Made by a program: the position numbers and the translations under genes. Of a stretch of 64,000 nucleotides of DNA, positions 55,532 through 64,000 are shown piece after piece. The notes under the pieces are model-generated. The model saw nothing but the letters and a program-made list of their open reading frames with translations, was not told where the DNA came from and did no database searches. How positions within the stretch are numbered: position 1 is the stretch's first letter; the number at the start of each line of letters is the position of its first letter. The DNA is from G963677445 sp963678275 (GTDB taxonomy: Bacteria; Bacteroidota; Ignavibacteria; Ignavibacteriales; Melioribacteraceae): positions 6,510,001 to 6,574,000 of the forward strand of contig OY782765.1 of assembly GCA_963678275.1 (NCBI GenBank). The letters run 5' to 3'.

Positions 55532-56893
55532 ATGAAACGTTTAATTTTTGCAGCAGTAATAACTCTTTTGAGTTTGAGTTCAACTTCCGAAGCGGGAAAG
55601 TACAGATACGATTATGTAACATTCGATTATTTTTATCATACGCTCAATCCATATGGCGAATGGATAGAGATTGACTACGATGTATATGTCTGGCGTCCTC
55701 ATCATGTTCATATGAGCTGGCGTCCATATTCGGAAGGAAGATGGGTATGGACTGCCAACGGATGGTACTGGGACAGCTATGAACCTTTCGGCTGGGCGAC
55801 ATATCATTATGGCAGATGGTACTTTGATGAATACCACGGCTGGGTCTGGATGCCCGATTATGAATGGGGACCCGCGTGGGTTGAGTGGAGATATGACAAT
55901 AATTATATTGGCTGGGCTCCTTTGCCTCCTTACGCTCATTTTTCTATCAGCGCCGGACTTACGTTTTCGATCAACTGGCATTCAAGGCATCATCACTGGA
56001 GTTTTGTTACATACCATAACTTCTGCAGCCGAAATGTAAATTATTACTTTATCTCAGAGGTTAAAAAGGTCTATGTCTTTGATAACACTAAATACCGGAC
56101 TAATTATTACGCCCGCGGCAACAGAATTATCAACGACGGAGTGCCCAGGGATGTTATCGAAAGAAGATCGGGTGTAAGGATCAGGGAACAGAATATCAGA
56201 AACAGCAATAACTATACTGATTTCAGAAGCAGAAGCGGCCGAAATAATGAAGTGGTATCATACAGGCCTGGCCAGACTGAAATAAGCAGGCAGGCGACAG
56301 TTGACAGAAGTTCGATAAGAAGATCAAAAGTGCAGACTACATTGCGCACCGATAAAGTCAGAAGCGCCGCTAATAGCAGAAATGATGCCTCGACAATCGA
56401 AAAAAGATCGGGAACAACCAGAAGTTACAACGACAACCGGTCGACAGAGAAATCTTCAGGCGTTTCACGGACTTATTCGAGAGAAGCGACTAAAAACAGC
56501 ACACGAACTTATAAGGAAAAGAGCAGCGCCAGTCAGAAAAGCAGTTCATCCTCGGAATCGGGAAGATCGTATAGCAGGAAAGATAACAGCAGCTATAGCA
56601 AAACTCCTTCAACCCGGAGAAAAACTGAAACGAAAAATAGCAGCAGCAGTTATGCCGATAAAAGCAGCAGAAGTTACAAAAGCTCCGGTAACAGTGATTA
56701 TCAGAAAAAGAGCAGTTCGGCGAGCAGATCGAAATCTTATAGCAGCTCATCGAAAAGCGGCAGTTCTTCATCAGCAAGCCGAAGCAAAAGTTACAGCAGT
56801 TCTTCGGGCAGCAGAAAATCATCGGACAGCCGAAGCAGTTCGTCAAGGAGCAGCACAAGCAGCAGGAGCTCTTCGAGCCGAAGCAAACGATAA
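55532..56893 (+). CDS. Exported DUF6600-like protein with long Ser/Arg-rich tail
   Basis: 453 residues from the ATG at 55532 (TGAGG seven bases upstream); the frame extends to 55469, but that start would lie upstream of the sigma54 core promoter. Signal peptide MKRLIFAAVITLLSLSSTSEA. Residues ~25-190 are very rich in Trp and Tyr in a repeated pattern (VYVWRPHHVHMSWRPYSEGR, WVWTANGWYWDSYEPFGWAT, YHGWVWMPDYEWGPAWVEW), matching DUF6600. From about 240 to the end the chain is low-complexity Ser/Arg/Lys (SSSRSSTSSRSSSSRSKR at the end), highly basic and probably disordered. Function unknown; a cell-envelope location is inferred. Confidence 0.85.
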   Translation: MKRLIFAAVITLLSLSSTSEAGKYRYDYVTFDYFYHTLNPYGEWIEIDYDVYVWRPHHVHMSWRPYSEGRWVWTANGWYWDSYEPFGWATYHYGRWYFDEYHGWVWMPDYEWGPAWVEWRYDNNYIGWAPLPPYAHFSISAGLTFSINWHSRHHHWSFVTYHNFCSRNVNYYFISEVKKVYVFDNTKYRTNYYARGNRIINDGVPRDVIERRSGVRIREQNIRNSNNYTDFRSRSGRNNEVVSYRPGQTEISRQATVDRSSIRRSKVQTTLRTDKVRSAANSRNDASTIEKRSGTTRSYNDNRSTEKSSGVSRTYSREATKNSTRTYKEKSSASQKSSSSSESGRSYSRKDNSSYSKTPSTRRKTETKNSSSSYADKSSRSYKSSGNSDYQKKSSSASRSKSYSSSSKSGSSSSASRSKSYSSSSGSRKSSDSRSSSSRSSTSSRSSSSRSKR

Positions 56894-56917
56894 TGATAAA
56901 TTTTATATTGGGGAAAG

Positions 56918-56972
56918 GGTTCAGAGGTTTTCCTGAACCGAAAAGCGGCTCAAAAAGGGCCGCTTTTTTTTT
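56918..56972 (+). terminator. Double hairpin terminator
   Basis: A first stem GGTTCAG/CTGAACC (56918-56939) is followed directly by AAAAGCGGC/GCCGCTTTT (56941-56967) and a run of T residues. Confidence 0.85.
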
Positions 56973-57014
56973 GATGAAAATCTGAGTGAGAGTAGTCAGT
57001 AAGCGGACAAAATA

Positions 57015-57056
57015 TAATTAATAGTTAATAATTAATAATTAATAATTAATAATTAA
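57015..57056. repeat. AATAATT heptamer tandem array
   Basis: Four to five 7-bp units. Confidence 0.85.
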
Positions 57057-57167
57057 CTATTTGGAAGGAATTAATAATTGACAATTTGTAGTTATCCCGG
57101 CAGTTGAGAAATTTAGAGCAAAAGGGCAATTATTTTTTGAGGCCTGATCACCATGTAAAAGAAACAC

Positions 57168-57290
57168 CACAAAATCACTAAAACACAAAATCCCACGAAA
57201 GTAAATTACGAATTACGAATTACGAATGATGAATTCATGCAAAGGAAGAAACCTTATTCTTTATTTTAACCTTCCAGGCAGCAAGATTAT
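57168..57290 (+). repeat. Dispersed repeat R6, copy 2
   Basis: Matches about 1970-2085: AAATCACTAAAACACAAAAT, CCCACGAAAG, AATTACG heptamers, GAATTCATGCAAAG and CCTTATTCTTTATTTT. The number of heptamers differs between copies. Confidence 0.8.
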
Positions 57291-57473
57291 GACTTCGTGG
57301 AAATATCTGTCATTTCGGGGGGGTGAAATAAATAAACTTCTCTCCGGATTAGTTCAATCTCAAAGCAGATCAAACCCCTCCCGAAAAACCATTTACACCA
57401 AATTATTTACACTAACTGCAATACAAAATCCTATCACAAAAATTGTCAATTTCCCATTTTATTTTTAATTGCT

Positions 57474-57532
57474 CATTGTTCATTGTTCATTGTTCATTGT
57501 TCATTGTTCATTGTTCATTGTTCATTGTTCAT
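57474..57532. repeat. CATTGTT heptamer tandem array
   Basis: Eight perfect consecutive copies of CATTGTT plus a partial ninth. Confidence 0.95.
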
Positions 57533-57617
57533 AGCTAATTCTTACTTCCCGCAAGCTGGACAACGATTCAAAGGTTTCGGGATCTCCCCCGTTTAAAAAC
57601 CGGTATTGGTTTCTTTT

Positions 57618-58169
57618 TTACCTGTAGGTTCTCGTTGATAAATAAACACGGTAAAGATTTCCCTCATTATCCTTTCCAATTCCCGAGCCGGATAATGTGG
57701 CCCGGTTCAACTGGTAGAGCACGACCTCAACAATTTTACCATCCACAATCATAGAGGCGTTGCCGACGGGAGCAACAGGTATCTCCTTGCCGAAGCCATA
57801 AACTTCGGGAAAGTTTTGTCGCAGCATATCATCCTGATCGTCATAGGTCGGGTCATGTTCCCCGGTGCCGATACATTTTGACACAAGCTGGCGGGGAGTG
57901 AGCGCAGGCATATGAGGATGAACGAAAGGTATCCGGTTATGATATGATATATAAAAATTACCCTTTACATTTAATGTATCATTCCATACCCTCATTATTT
58001 CACCGGTGTTGTATTTTATATCGGTCAGTCTTACTTCGAAATGCCGGGCATCCTTTAAATTGTAAAGAGTGAGGTATGAATGATACTGCCGGTAAAGGTT
58101 TGCGCAGCCTGATAAAAATATTGCGGTACATGAAATAACAAATATTAAGAATGCTGTTTTGTGTTTCAT
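57618..58169 (-). CDS. Hypothetical lipoprotein
   Basis: 183 residues from the ATG at 58167-58169, which has AAGGAG seven bases upstream; an in-frame GTG/Met further up lacks a ribosome site. Lipobox in AIFLSGCANLY. The remainder is a compact soluble domain with no motif I recognise (YNTGEIMRVWNDTLNVKGNF, FPEVYGFGKEIPVAPVGNAS). Predicted envelope-anchored protein of unknown role, isolated between repeat regions. Confidence 0.7.
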   Translation of the reverse strand: MKHKTAFLIFVISCTAIFLSGCANLYRQYHSYLTLYNLKDARHFEVRLTDIKYNTGEIMRVWNDTLNVKGNFYISYHNRIPFVHPHMPALTPRQLVSKCIGTGEHDPTYDDQDDMLRQNFPEVYGFGKEIPVAPVGNASMIVDGKIVEVVLYQLNRATLSGSGIGKDNEGNLYRVYLSTRTYR

Positions 58170-58314
58170 CTTAACTCCTTTTGAATTAATAAAATGAACC
58201 ACATTATATTACAACACTCCGTTAGCTCCCGGAAGCAAAATAGCTATCATTTCGGAGTAATTCAAGGTAATTTGGAATACACTGATGAAATTTTAGTATA
58301 AAGCCTGGTGAAAT

Positions 58315-58358
58315 TATTCCGTAAGGAGTTAAATTCTGCGCAAAATGGCAGGATTATA
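58315..58358 (+). repeat. Dispersed repeat R1
   Basis: ATTCCGTAAGGAGTTAAATT then CTGCGCAAAATGGCAGGATT. Confidence 0.8.
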
Positions 58359-58499
58359 ATTAACAATGAGCAATTAAAAGATAAAGACTACCGCAGATTT
58401 TTGTAATTTCTCTGATTTCGTTGATTGATGTGGTAGATCAGCCACAAAAGAAATTACGAATTACCTCCTCCGCGGCGGATAAAAATGAGGAATGAAAGG

Positions 58500-58815
58500 A
58501 ATGTAATGAAGCCTTATGCTTTATTTTTTTTTGCCTTCCAGGCAACAAGAATATTTTTAAGAGAAAAAGCCAGTCATTTTTTACGAATATTTGATTTCTC
58601 TCTGGATACCAGGCATCTCAAGGTAGATCAAACCCCTCCCATCCTCCCCTTAAAATCTTAAGGGGAGGGGATATCGAACTCTCATTATTTTAGAGTTTTC
58701 GTGAGGTTATAATTTCTATATTGTTGCTGTCAAATTTGAATTTTGGCGTTTTTCCAAATTGGGGCTCCTTAGCAGCATAAGAAACCACCCGACCAAACTA
58801 AGCCTCATTAACCTT
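58500..58815 (+). repeat. Dispersed repeat R4, copy 2
   Basis: Inverted relative to 42195-42510. Internal fold-back CTCCCCTTAAAATCTTAAGGGGAG lies at about 58645-58670 in this copy. Confidence 0.85.
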
Positions 58816-58963
58816 ATTCAAACGGGCGATATGTTTTAAGGAATTATCTAATGATCGGGGGTAAAAAACTCAGAACAGGAATGAGGTGATTAAAAAGATT
58901 GACCGGATATATGTCAGCCATAATAATCCAAACCGAAGTCGCCATCGAAATAGGGTTCTTTAA

Positions 58964-59498
58964 TACAGGACTCCTGACATCAGAAACATAATGTATTGAA
59001 ATAAAACAACATAGATTTTTTGTTGCGTATATACGTATGCGACTGGCATTAGAAATTCTGTTAAAAAGAATTGCGTTTATAAGTTTCCTTTGCGTGAAAT
59101 AATTTGAAATTTTCCTCAGCTGGTAAAGTGAGAACCAATGGGAATTGTCATTAATCTTACCAAATATATTTTATAAGAGATGCCCTTACTTTTTGTCTTG
59201 ACACAAAAAGTAACAAAAAAGTCAAGACTGCAAAAAAATAAGCTAAAAATCAATTCTCTCCGCTAAAATGAAAGAACTCGGCACATAAAAAGACATGTGC
59301 CTCAAACAGCTTTCCTTTTTTAACGCTTCGTTCATTTGATTTTTTTAACGCTTATTTTTTTGAGGTCGCTTTAAATGATAAAAACAATATTTTGAGAGGA
59401 TAAACGAAATATTCTTACTGTTATTATTTTCTCATTTAATGAAAGAAAATGATAAAAATTAGTTGCATTTTAATATACGTGATGTCAGGAGCCCTGTA
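58964..59498. mobile_element. MITE-like element R5, copy 2 (535 bp)
   Basis: Near-identical to 29006-29537, with left end TACAGGACTCCTGACATCA and right-end complement TACAGGGCTCCTGACATCA. The nested palindromic core is conserved, with only scattered substitutions and small indels. No open reading frame. Confidence 0.85.
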
Positions 59499-59565
59499 AT
59501 AATTCTGAGAATGGTTTTCATTCTTCACTCTTCACTAACCACTTTTCACTTCTGACTCTGCCAGA

Positions 59566-59610
59566 TTATTCCGTTAGCAGTTAAATTCTACGCAAAATGG
59601 CAAAATTTTA
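59566..59610 (+). repeat. Dispersed repeat R1
   Basis: ATTATTCCGTTAGCAGTTAA then ATTCTACGCAAAATGGCAAA. Confidence 0.8.
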
Positions 59611-59645
59611 TCGTACACATGGAACATCCCCCTGGGGGCGAAGCG

Positions 59646-59721
59646 GTACTCGTAATCGTCATCGTTCTCGAATAACCTGAGCATTTTGGTAAAGACGAGT
59701 ACGAAGCACGATTACGAGTAC
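59646..59721. repeat. Long inverted repeat of CTCGTAATCG type, copy 2
   Basis: GTACTCGTAATCGT (59646-59659) pairs perfectly with ACGATTACGAGTAC (59708-59721) around a 48-bp loop that itself holds further CGAGTACGA-like words. Confidence 0.85.
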
Positions 59722-59842
59722 GATTTTTTTTTAGGATTCATTTTTTTCTGGCTTTGCCAGATTATGGGATAAGGTCTTTGTTGAGGAAGTCCCTTATCCC
59801 ATTTTTAAAGAGTAATTAAAATTAAAACATATAAAATAATAC

Positions 59843-62617
59843 CTATTTCAGCAGAACAAGTTTTTTAGCTTCTGAAAATTTATTCCCTGTTATAACTTCA
59901 ACATCCATACGGTATATATAAACGCCGCTGGTAAGAGCCGAGCCGTCGAATTTTATCCTGTGGGCGCCTTTTTCTTTTAGCTCATTTACAAGAGTCGCCA
60001 CTTCGGAACCAAGAATATCATATATCTTTAGTGTAACCTTACCTTCCTCAGGCAGGTAATAACTTATTGTTGTCGCCGGATTGAATGGGTTCGGGTAATT
60101 CTGCTCCAACCGGCATGAAACCGGTATTTCCCCGCCTGTGAAACTCTTTTTTATAAGTGATCCTTTCGCCAGCAGTGTCTCCTCACGCTGAATCCTGCCG
60201 AGATAATAATTCATTGATTCATCACAAGAAAGATGCAGCTCCATATAATATTCACCCGGCTCAATACCTGAGCAGTCGATTTCGTAACCTCTGTAATTGT
60301 GCATATCCGTATTCTGTGATGTATATTGAACCGGATCAAAAATTCCGGTCACTTCATTGGTGGAAGCGTTTATGAGTCTGATAGAGGCGTTTATTACAAA
60401 ATCATCGCTTAGTATAGAAGGGGCTTCCTCATGATTAAGGACATAATAATAGTTGGAGAATAATATTTCACTCTGTGAATTCAACTGGAATGTATTGCTT
60501 TTTAAAGCGTCATTAAGATCGGAAATTGTGTTTATCGGCAGGGTATCCGGGGCTTCAATAAATCGAATTATTTCATTATCCACTTCCACATCCCCGATAT
60601 TAAAGATAAACTCAACACCCTCTTTTACAAGAGAGCCTGTGCGGCCAAAAGTTATATTAAGGCCGGTTTCTCCATTATCTTTGCTGATTTGTCTTGATGA
60701 AAAATCATTACCGCACTGATTAATAAGGTAAGGCGCGTCAGTTGACGTATTAAAAACCATTGCTTTTATTTCGGAAAAATCCTGGCCGTTGCATACCAGT
60801 GGCTGTATGCCGGCATGGTCCAGTGAAGCAATTGTGGAATATGAGCCGTCATCATATCTCTTTGTGTATTTAACTGACTGGCCATCATCTGTGCTAAAAG
60901 CGATAACAGAACCATAAGATGGATTGTTGCTAAGAGAGAATGAATTGTTATTTGTATATTCAACATTTTCTCCAAAATCGGACCAGACAGCGGGCCAGTG
61001 ATCATTATCTCCACCATACCCAACTCTGGATACAGCGGCATGCCTTATCATTGTTGATGAAGGAAATCCTTCATTGGTTTTTTCTATTGCCGGAGAAATT
61101 ATACCTGTCCACGATACTAATACCTCATAAAAAGAATAAAACGGGTCAATCTTGAAGCAGCTTATTGAAGGATTCTGGTTATAATTAAACCCTGTGCCCG
61201 CAGAAAGATTTCTGAAGCTGCAAAACCTGACATTATCGCTTCGGGCGTCAATATGCATATACCATACACTTCTGTTACTTTGTGAGTGGACAAAATTATG
61301 ATCCACACTTTTATTACCCGCGATCGACCAGCTTGTGGTAAATTCATTTGTATTTGGCACCGGACCGCTGCCAGCTCCCCAAAACCATGAGGAATTTACT
61401 TTTCTTTTTACCCTGTATTCGAGAGGTGTGCCCATTGCGGAACGAAAAATAATAACCTGCTGCTCGGTTCCACATGAAATCACAGGTTTTAATTCCCCAA
61501 ACATTGATGGATCGGTTGAGATTAAGGTTTCTTCGCTTTGATCTCCATAAATTCCCGCGGTCTTTCTATCCATGCGAATATATCCGAGATAAACTTCTCC
61601 ATCACTAAGTTTTTCATACACGATGAATATATCATCGCCGAAAATATCGATCGAAGGATTTTTCGCGTTTGTGGCCAGTTTTACAGGGTACCATACAAAA
61701 TCAATAACAGGATCCAGCCAGACTTCATTCATTGATTCATAAACAATATATGTATCCTTGCTCGCATCATCCCCCTGGACAAATTTGCGCTGGCAGTTAT
61801 TGCTAATTCCTGTAAAGGAATCTGACATCCTTTCACCTTTCATATTTGCGTTGACAACCGCGTTTTCATTCCTGAATACAACGCCGGTTTCAAAGGCTGC
61901 ATTATCTTGAAATTGCGCTGTTGAATCATTATCACCATCTAAAATAGCCGACCATTTGCCGAAATAGAAGCTTCTGTTTTCTCCATGGACACTGCTTGTG
62001 TGAAATTCATTCGGTGTTCCAACTTTATAATAAGTTCCAACCCAATTATCCTCAGGTCCGCTTTGGTTCAGGAAAATTCCCTTGTAATCACCGGTCGGGG
62101 AGAATGAATTGGTGAAATTATAAAAAATGGCGCCGCTCATGCCCCTGTTCCTGGGCTTATTTGCATATAACGGATCAGGGTAATCTATATACCATGGGTC
62201 CTTGAACTTAACATCAATATTGTTGTCAAAACTCAGACTGGTGCCCTCCAGGCTGTTTTTAATTATTATGCCGGTGTGGGTTGGAAGAAAATTTGACCAT
62301 AGCTCATCTGTATCGGTAGTAATATAATGAGTATAATGGTTTACGACGTTTGTTAAATCACCCTCCCAATTATTATATTTTTGGTTAAAATGAATTGATT
62401 GATTAGCGAGGATTACTTGTGGTGCATCAATTTGAAAGTCAAAATCACTTCCTGAATTGTATTCTTCACTCCATTGAGTTCCCAGCCAATTTTTTAATCC
62501 ATGAACCTCCTCATTTGCTGATGTTTCCTGATGAATTGTTACGTTTTTGGTTTGTTGCGAATAAGCAGTTGAAAATAGAAATAAACATACTATCAATAAT
62601 TTGATTATAGAATTCAT
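59843..62617 (-). CDS. Large secreted protein with type A T9SS sorting domain
   Basis: 924 residues from the ATG at 62615-62617; an in-frame GTG two codons earlier overlaps the AGGAG ribosome site and is less likely. Signal peptide MNSIIKLLIVCLFLFSTAYS. The body has sialidase-like 'data/record' strands (DDIFIVYEKLSDGEVYLGYI, VIIFRSAMGTPLEYRVKR, SVIAFSTDDGQSVKYTKRYD) suggesting a beta-propeller. The C-terminal sorting domain is LEQNYPNPFNPATTISYYLP, IYDILGSEVATLVNELKEKG, SGVYIYRMDVE. Predicted surface or secreted via T9SS. It is 33 bp downstream of the lipoprotein gene and likely cotranscribed with it. Confidence 0.85.
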   Translation of the reverse strand: MNSIIKLLIVCLFLFSTAYSQQTKNVTIHQETSANEEVHGLKNWLGTQWSEEYNSGSDFDFQIDAPQVILANQSIHFNQKYNNWEGDLTNVVNHYTHYITTDTDELWSNFLPTHTGIIIKNSLEGTSLSFDNNIDVKFKDPWYIDYPDPLYANKPRNRGMSGAIFYNFTNSFSPTGDYKGIFLNQSGPEDNWVGTYYKVGTPNEFHTSSVHGENRSFYFGKWSAILDGDNDSTAQFQDNAAFETGVVFRNENAVVNANMKGERMSDSFTGISNNCQRKFVQGDDASKDTYIVYESMNEVWLDPVIDFVWYPVKLATNAKNPSIDIFGDDIFIVYEKLSDGEVYLGYIRMDRKTAGIYGDQSEETLISTDPSMFGELKPVISCGTEQQVIIFRSAMGTPLEYRVKRKVNSSWFWGAGSGPVPNTNEFTTSWSIAGNKSVDHNFVHSQSNRSVWYMHIDARSDNVRFCSFRNLSAGTGFNYNQNPSISCFKIDPFYSFYEVLVSWTGIISPAIEKTNEGFPSSTMIRHAAVSRVGYGGDNDHWPAVWSDFGENVEYTNNNSFSLSNNPSYGSVIAFSTDDGQSVKYTKRYDDGSYSTIASLDHAGIQPLVCNGQDFSEIKAMVFNTSTDAPYLINQCGNDFSSRQISKDNGETGLNITFGRTGSLVKEGVEFIFNIGDVEVDNEIIRFIEAPDTLPINTISDLNDALKSNTFQLNSQSEILFSNYYYVLNHEEAPSILSDDFVINASIRLINASTNEVTGIFDPVQYTSQNTDMHNYRGYEIDCSGIEPGEYYMELHLSCDESMNYYLGRIQREETLLAKGSLIKKSFTGGEIPVSCRLEQNYPNPFNPATTISYYLPEEGKVTLKIYDILGSEVATLVNELKEKGAHRIKFDGSALTSGVYIYRMDVEVITGNKFSEAKKLVLLK

Positions 62618-62649
62618 TATCACTCCTTTAATTTGATTGTTTTTATTAT

Positions 62650-63987
62650 TTATCTTATTCCGGCAGTGATGATTGCCTTGGTATTGATTCTACCGACAGT
62701 CACTATGATATTTTCTTTAAAATCTACAGAATTATAACTTCCTGAAAAAGAAGGAATTATATCATCAACAAAGTGTTGCCAATTTGCCCCATTGAAATGA
62801 GATAACAGGCCGTACGCGCCGCAAACAAAGACGTCATTTAAATTATCCCCTCGTATTTTATTCTTGTATAAAGTTATAAATAAAGTATCTTTTAACCAAT
62901 ATTCCCCTGAATTTCTAATGTAATACAACCCATCTCCACAAGAATAATATTTTCTTTCGGATGAAAACCAGATTGATTTCAGACTCCAGGGTAAACCAAC
63001 GTTATTAATATGATTTACTGTTAACCCTGATATTTTCAAGATTGAATTGGTTTCCTTAATAGTCGTATTCGAGGCCACCGCAAGAATTTCCCATTCTCTT
63101 GTTTTTTCATTATAGTCACCCCAGATATCATTTATATTCAGCGTAGTTCCGCTTGCCAACGCGGTCCATTCAGCGCCGTTATAACGGGCAATATTTCCTT
63201 CATTGCCAACAATATAAAGGTTATCGCTTCCCGTTCCCCACATCGCGTTTATAAGGGAGTTAAAACCAGGGCCATTTGAAACAGGTGTATATTCCATGCC
63301 GTCCCAGTGAATTAAGTTGCCAAGTCCAAACCAGATATCATTTTCACCGAAAGCTTCAATAGCATATATTCCCCCATATATAGTTGAACTGCCATAATAA
63401 TATGGAATTCTTTTGAGGCGCCACTCATTACCATCCCAATGAACCGCGTTATAAGTGGAATAACCACTCCCTACTGAATCGCCAATAGTTATTTCTCCAA
63501 CAGCCCAGATGTTATTTTCATCTATTATCGCGCAATCGTATAGGGCGCAGCTCCCATAGTCACCACCAAAAGTAAGCATATCGAAAGTGAAATCATGGCT
63601 TGTTGTGTCCATTGTTGTAACTGTAACTATATTTGAGGAAGGATGGAGGCTGTCAGGTTCGGGAAACGCCGCGATGAAACTGTATTCTTTATCGGGCCAA
63701 AGAGAATCGATGTGGAGTAGTGTATCGTTAGTCGCGATATTGATGAGTATCGAAATCGAGTCGCCCGCGGGATTATATTGCCATAAAACAAGTTCGGCGG
63801 GGAGTTCGAGGCTGTCCGCGCTGAGTTTAAGCCATGATTCCACGCAGTGGGTATCATCTTCAGTTAAAGTAAGTGAAGGAATAACAACCGGGTCGGGAGG
63901 ATCTTCTTTATCGGGGGGTTCGGTGGTTGTGCAGCTAAAAATAAAAAGTGTTAAAAATAAAGAAATAAAAAAACTCGCTATCCTCAT
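62650..63987 (-). CDS. Lipoprotein with beta-propeller-like repeats
   Basis: 445 residues. Lipobox LTLFIFSCTTTEPP, then an acidic Pro-rich linker and a fibronectin-III-like segment (about 35-130). The C-terminal ~300 residues carry repeats of the kind ENNIWAVGE...VHWDGNEWRLKRIP, ENDIWFGLG...IHWDGMEYTPVS, SDNLYIVGNEGNIARYNGAEW, LNDVFVCGAYGLLSHFNGANW, a pattern common in Ignavibacteria surface proteins. Binding or structural role is inferred. AGGAG lies in the last bases of the window just upstream of the ATG. Probably first gene of a two-gene transcript with the T9SS protein downstream. Confidence 0.8.
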   Translation of the reverse strand: MRIASFFISLFLTLFIFSCTTTEPPDKEDPPDPVVIPSLTLTEDDTHCVESWLKLSADSLELPAELVLWQYNPAGDSISILINIATNDTLLHIDSLWPDKEYSFIAAFPEPDSLHPSSNIVTVTTMDTTSHDFTFDMLTFGGDYGSCALYDCAIIDENNIWAVGEITIGDSVGSGYSTYNAVHWDGNEWRLKRIPYYYGSSTIYGGIYAIEAFGENDIWFGLGNLIHWDGMEYTPVSNGPGFNSLINAMWGTGSDNLYIVGNEGNIARYNGAEWTALASGTTLNINDIWGDYNEKTREWEILAVASNTTIKETNSILKISGLTVNHINNVGLPWSLKSIWFSSERKYYSCGDGLYYIRNSGEYWLKDTLFITLYKNKIRGDNLNDVFVCGAYGLLSHFNGANWQHFVDDIIPSFSGSYNSVDFKENIIVTVGRINTKAIITAGIR

Positions 63988-64000
63988 ATTACTCCTCTTG

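Larger units (their letters stand above)
56973..57617. other. Intergenic region with three heptamer arrays
   Basis: No gene supported; a short open frame at 57226-57468 lies across repeats and has no recognisable content. Holds AATAATT units (57015-57056), the CACAAAATCACTAAAACACA repeat with AATTACG units (about 57168-57230), an R4-like fragment (CAGATCAAACCCCTCCC) and CATTGTT units (57474-57532). Confidence 0.7.
58170..58963. other. Intergenic repeat region
   Basis: No gene supported. Contains an R1 copy (58315-58358), AATTACG remnants near 58450 and the second R4 copy (58500-58815). Confidence 0.7.
59499..59842. other. Intergenic region downstream of the 924-residue T9SS gene
   Basis: R1 copy at 59566-59610, the perfect CTCGTAATCG inverted repeat (59646-59721), a TCTGGCTTTGCCAGA palindrome (59749-59763) and a TGGGATAAGG/CCTTATCCCA hairpin (59765-59801) with TTTTT on the plus side. 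No gene. Confidence 0.7.

Noticed and set aside
56490..56858. Cys/Phe-rich 122-codon minus-strand frame
   Set aside because: Antisense shadow of the Ser/Arg-rich tail created by its biased codons.
56382..56936. 184-codon plus-strand frame
   Set aside because: Alternative-frame shadow of the same low-complexity tail.
57226..57468. 80-codon open frame
   Set aside because: Starts inside a dispersed repeat and has no recognisable protein features.
57474..57532. CRISPR or origin iterons
   Set aside because: Plain 7-bp tandem repeat with no spacers; no replication gene, DnaA boxes or AT-rich unwinding block around it.

Overview
The window looks like chromosomal DNA of a Bacteroidota/Chlorobi-group bacterium, most likely an Ignavibacteria/Kryptonia-type organism. 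This is inferred from three long secreted proteins ending in a type A type-IX-secretion sorting domain (NYPNPFNP motif, then a 'DILG...' strand and a 'SGVYIYKL...' end), from a menaquinone-only quinone pathway, from a Na+-translocating NQR complex, and from moderate-to-low G+C with AGGAG-type ribosome sites. No rRNA is present; there is one tRNA-Ser(UGA).

Layout. 1-1.8 kb: the 3' part of an alpha-amylase-superfamily protein, cut by the window edge. 2.2-4.35 kb: an IS1634-type insertion sequence with its own sigma70-like promoter. 4.6-10.8 kb: housekeeping genes, namely an orphan histidine kinase, a TatD nuclease fused to a radical SAM domain, a PBP4-type D,D-carboxypeptidase, PrmA, a MarR regulator and a YgjP-type metalloprotease. 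10.8-19.05 kb: a compact menaquinone operon menF-D-H-B-A-C-E, met head-on by an opposite operon mrp-nfu-tpiA-hotdog thioesterase whose last gene overlaps menE and could supply the DHNA-CoA thioesterase step. 22-31 kb: a GT4 glycosyltransferase, phosphofructokinase, RNase HIII, a TPR histidine kinase, tRNA-Ser and a GT39-type membrane glycosyltransferase. 32-37.9 kb: nqrABCDEF, followed after a triplicated 190-bp repeat by a small Cys/His-rich membrane protein resembling the NQR maturation factor NqrM. The men and nqr clusters together describe a menaquinone-reducing sodium-pumping entry to respiration.

39-64 kb is more accessory. It holds three T9SS cargo proteins, two lipoproteins, an L,D-transpeptidase-like protein, a two-gene redox module (five-heme cytochrome c plus a one-heme cytochrome-porin fusion of Cyc2-like architecture), a MORN/double-TonB-domain protein, a thioredoxin-like protein, an M49-like metallohydrolase, and a DUF6600-like protein with a long Ser/Arg-rich tail read from a textbook sigma54 promoter.

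The most unusual side of the window is its intergenic DNA. It is a mosaic of at least eight dispersed repeat families, several with strong fold-back potential. These include two copies of a ~535-bp element with 19-bp terminal inverted repeats and a nested palindromic core, a perfect 92-nt four-way-junction fold, 7-bp tandem arrays of several different heptamers, and long inverted repeats. There is also a ~860-bp group II intron that keeps a recognisable domain V but has lost nearly all of its reverse transcriptase by what looks like an in-frame deletion.
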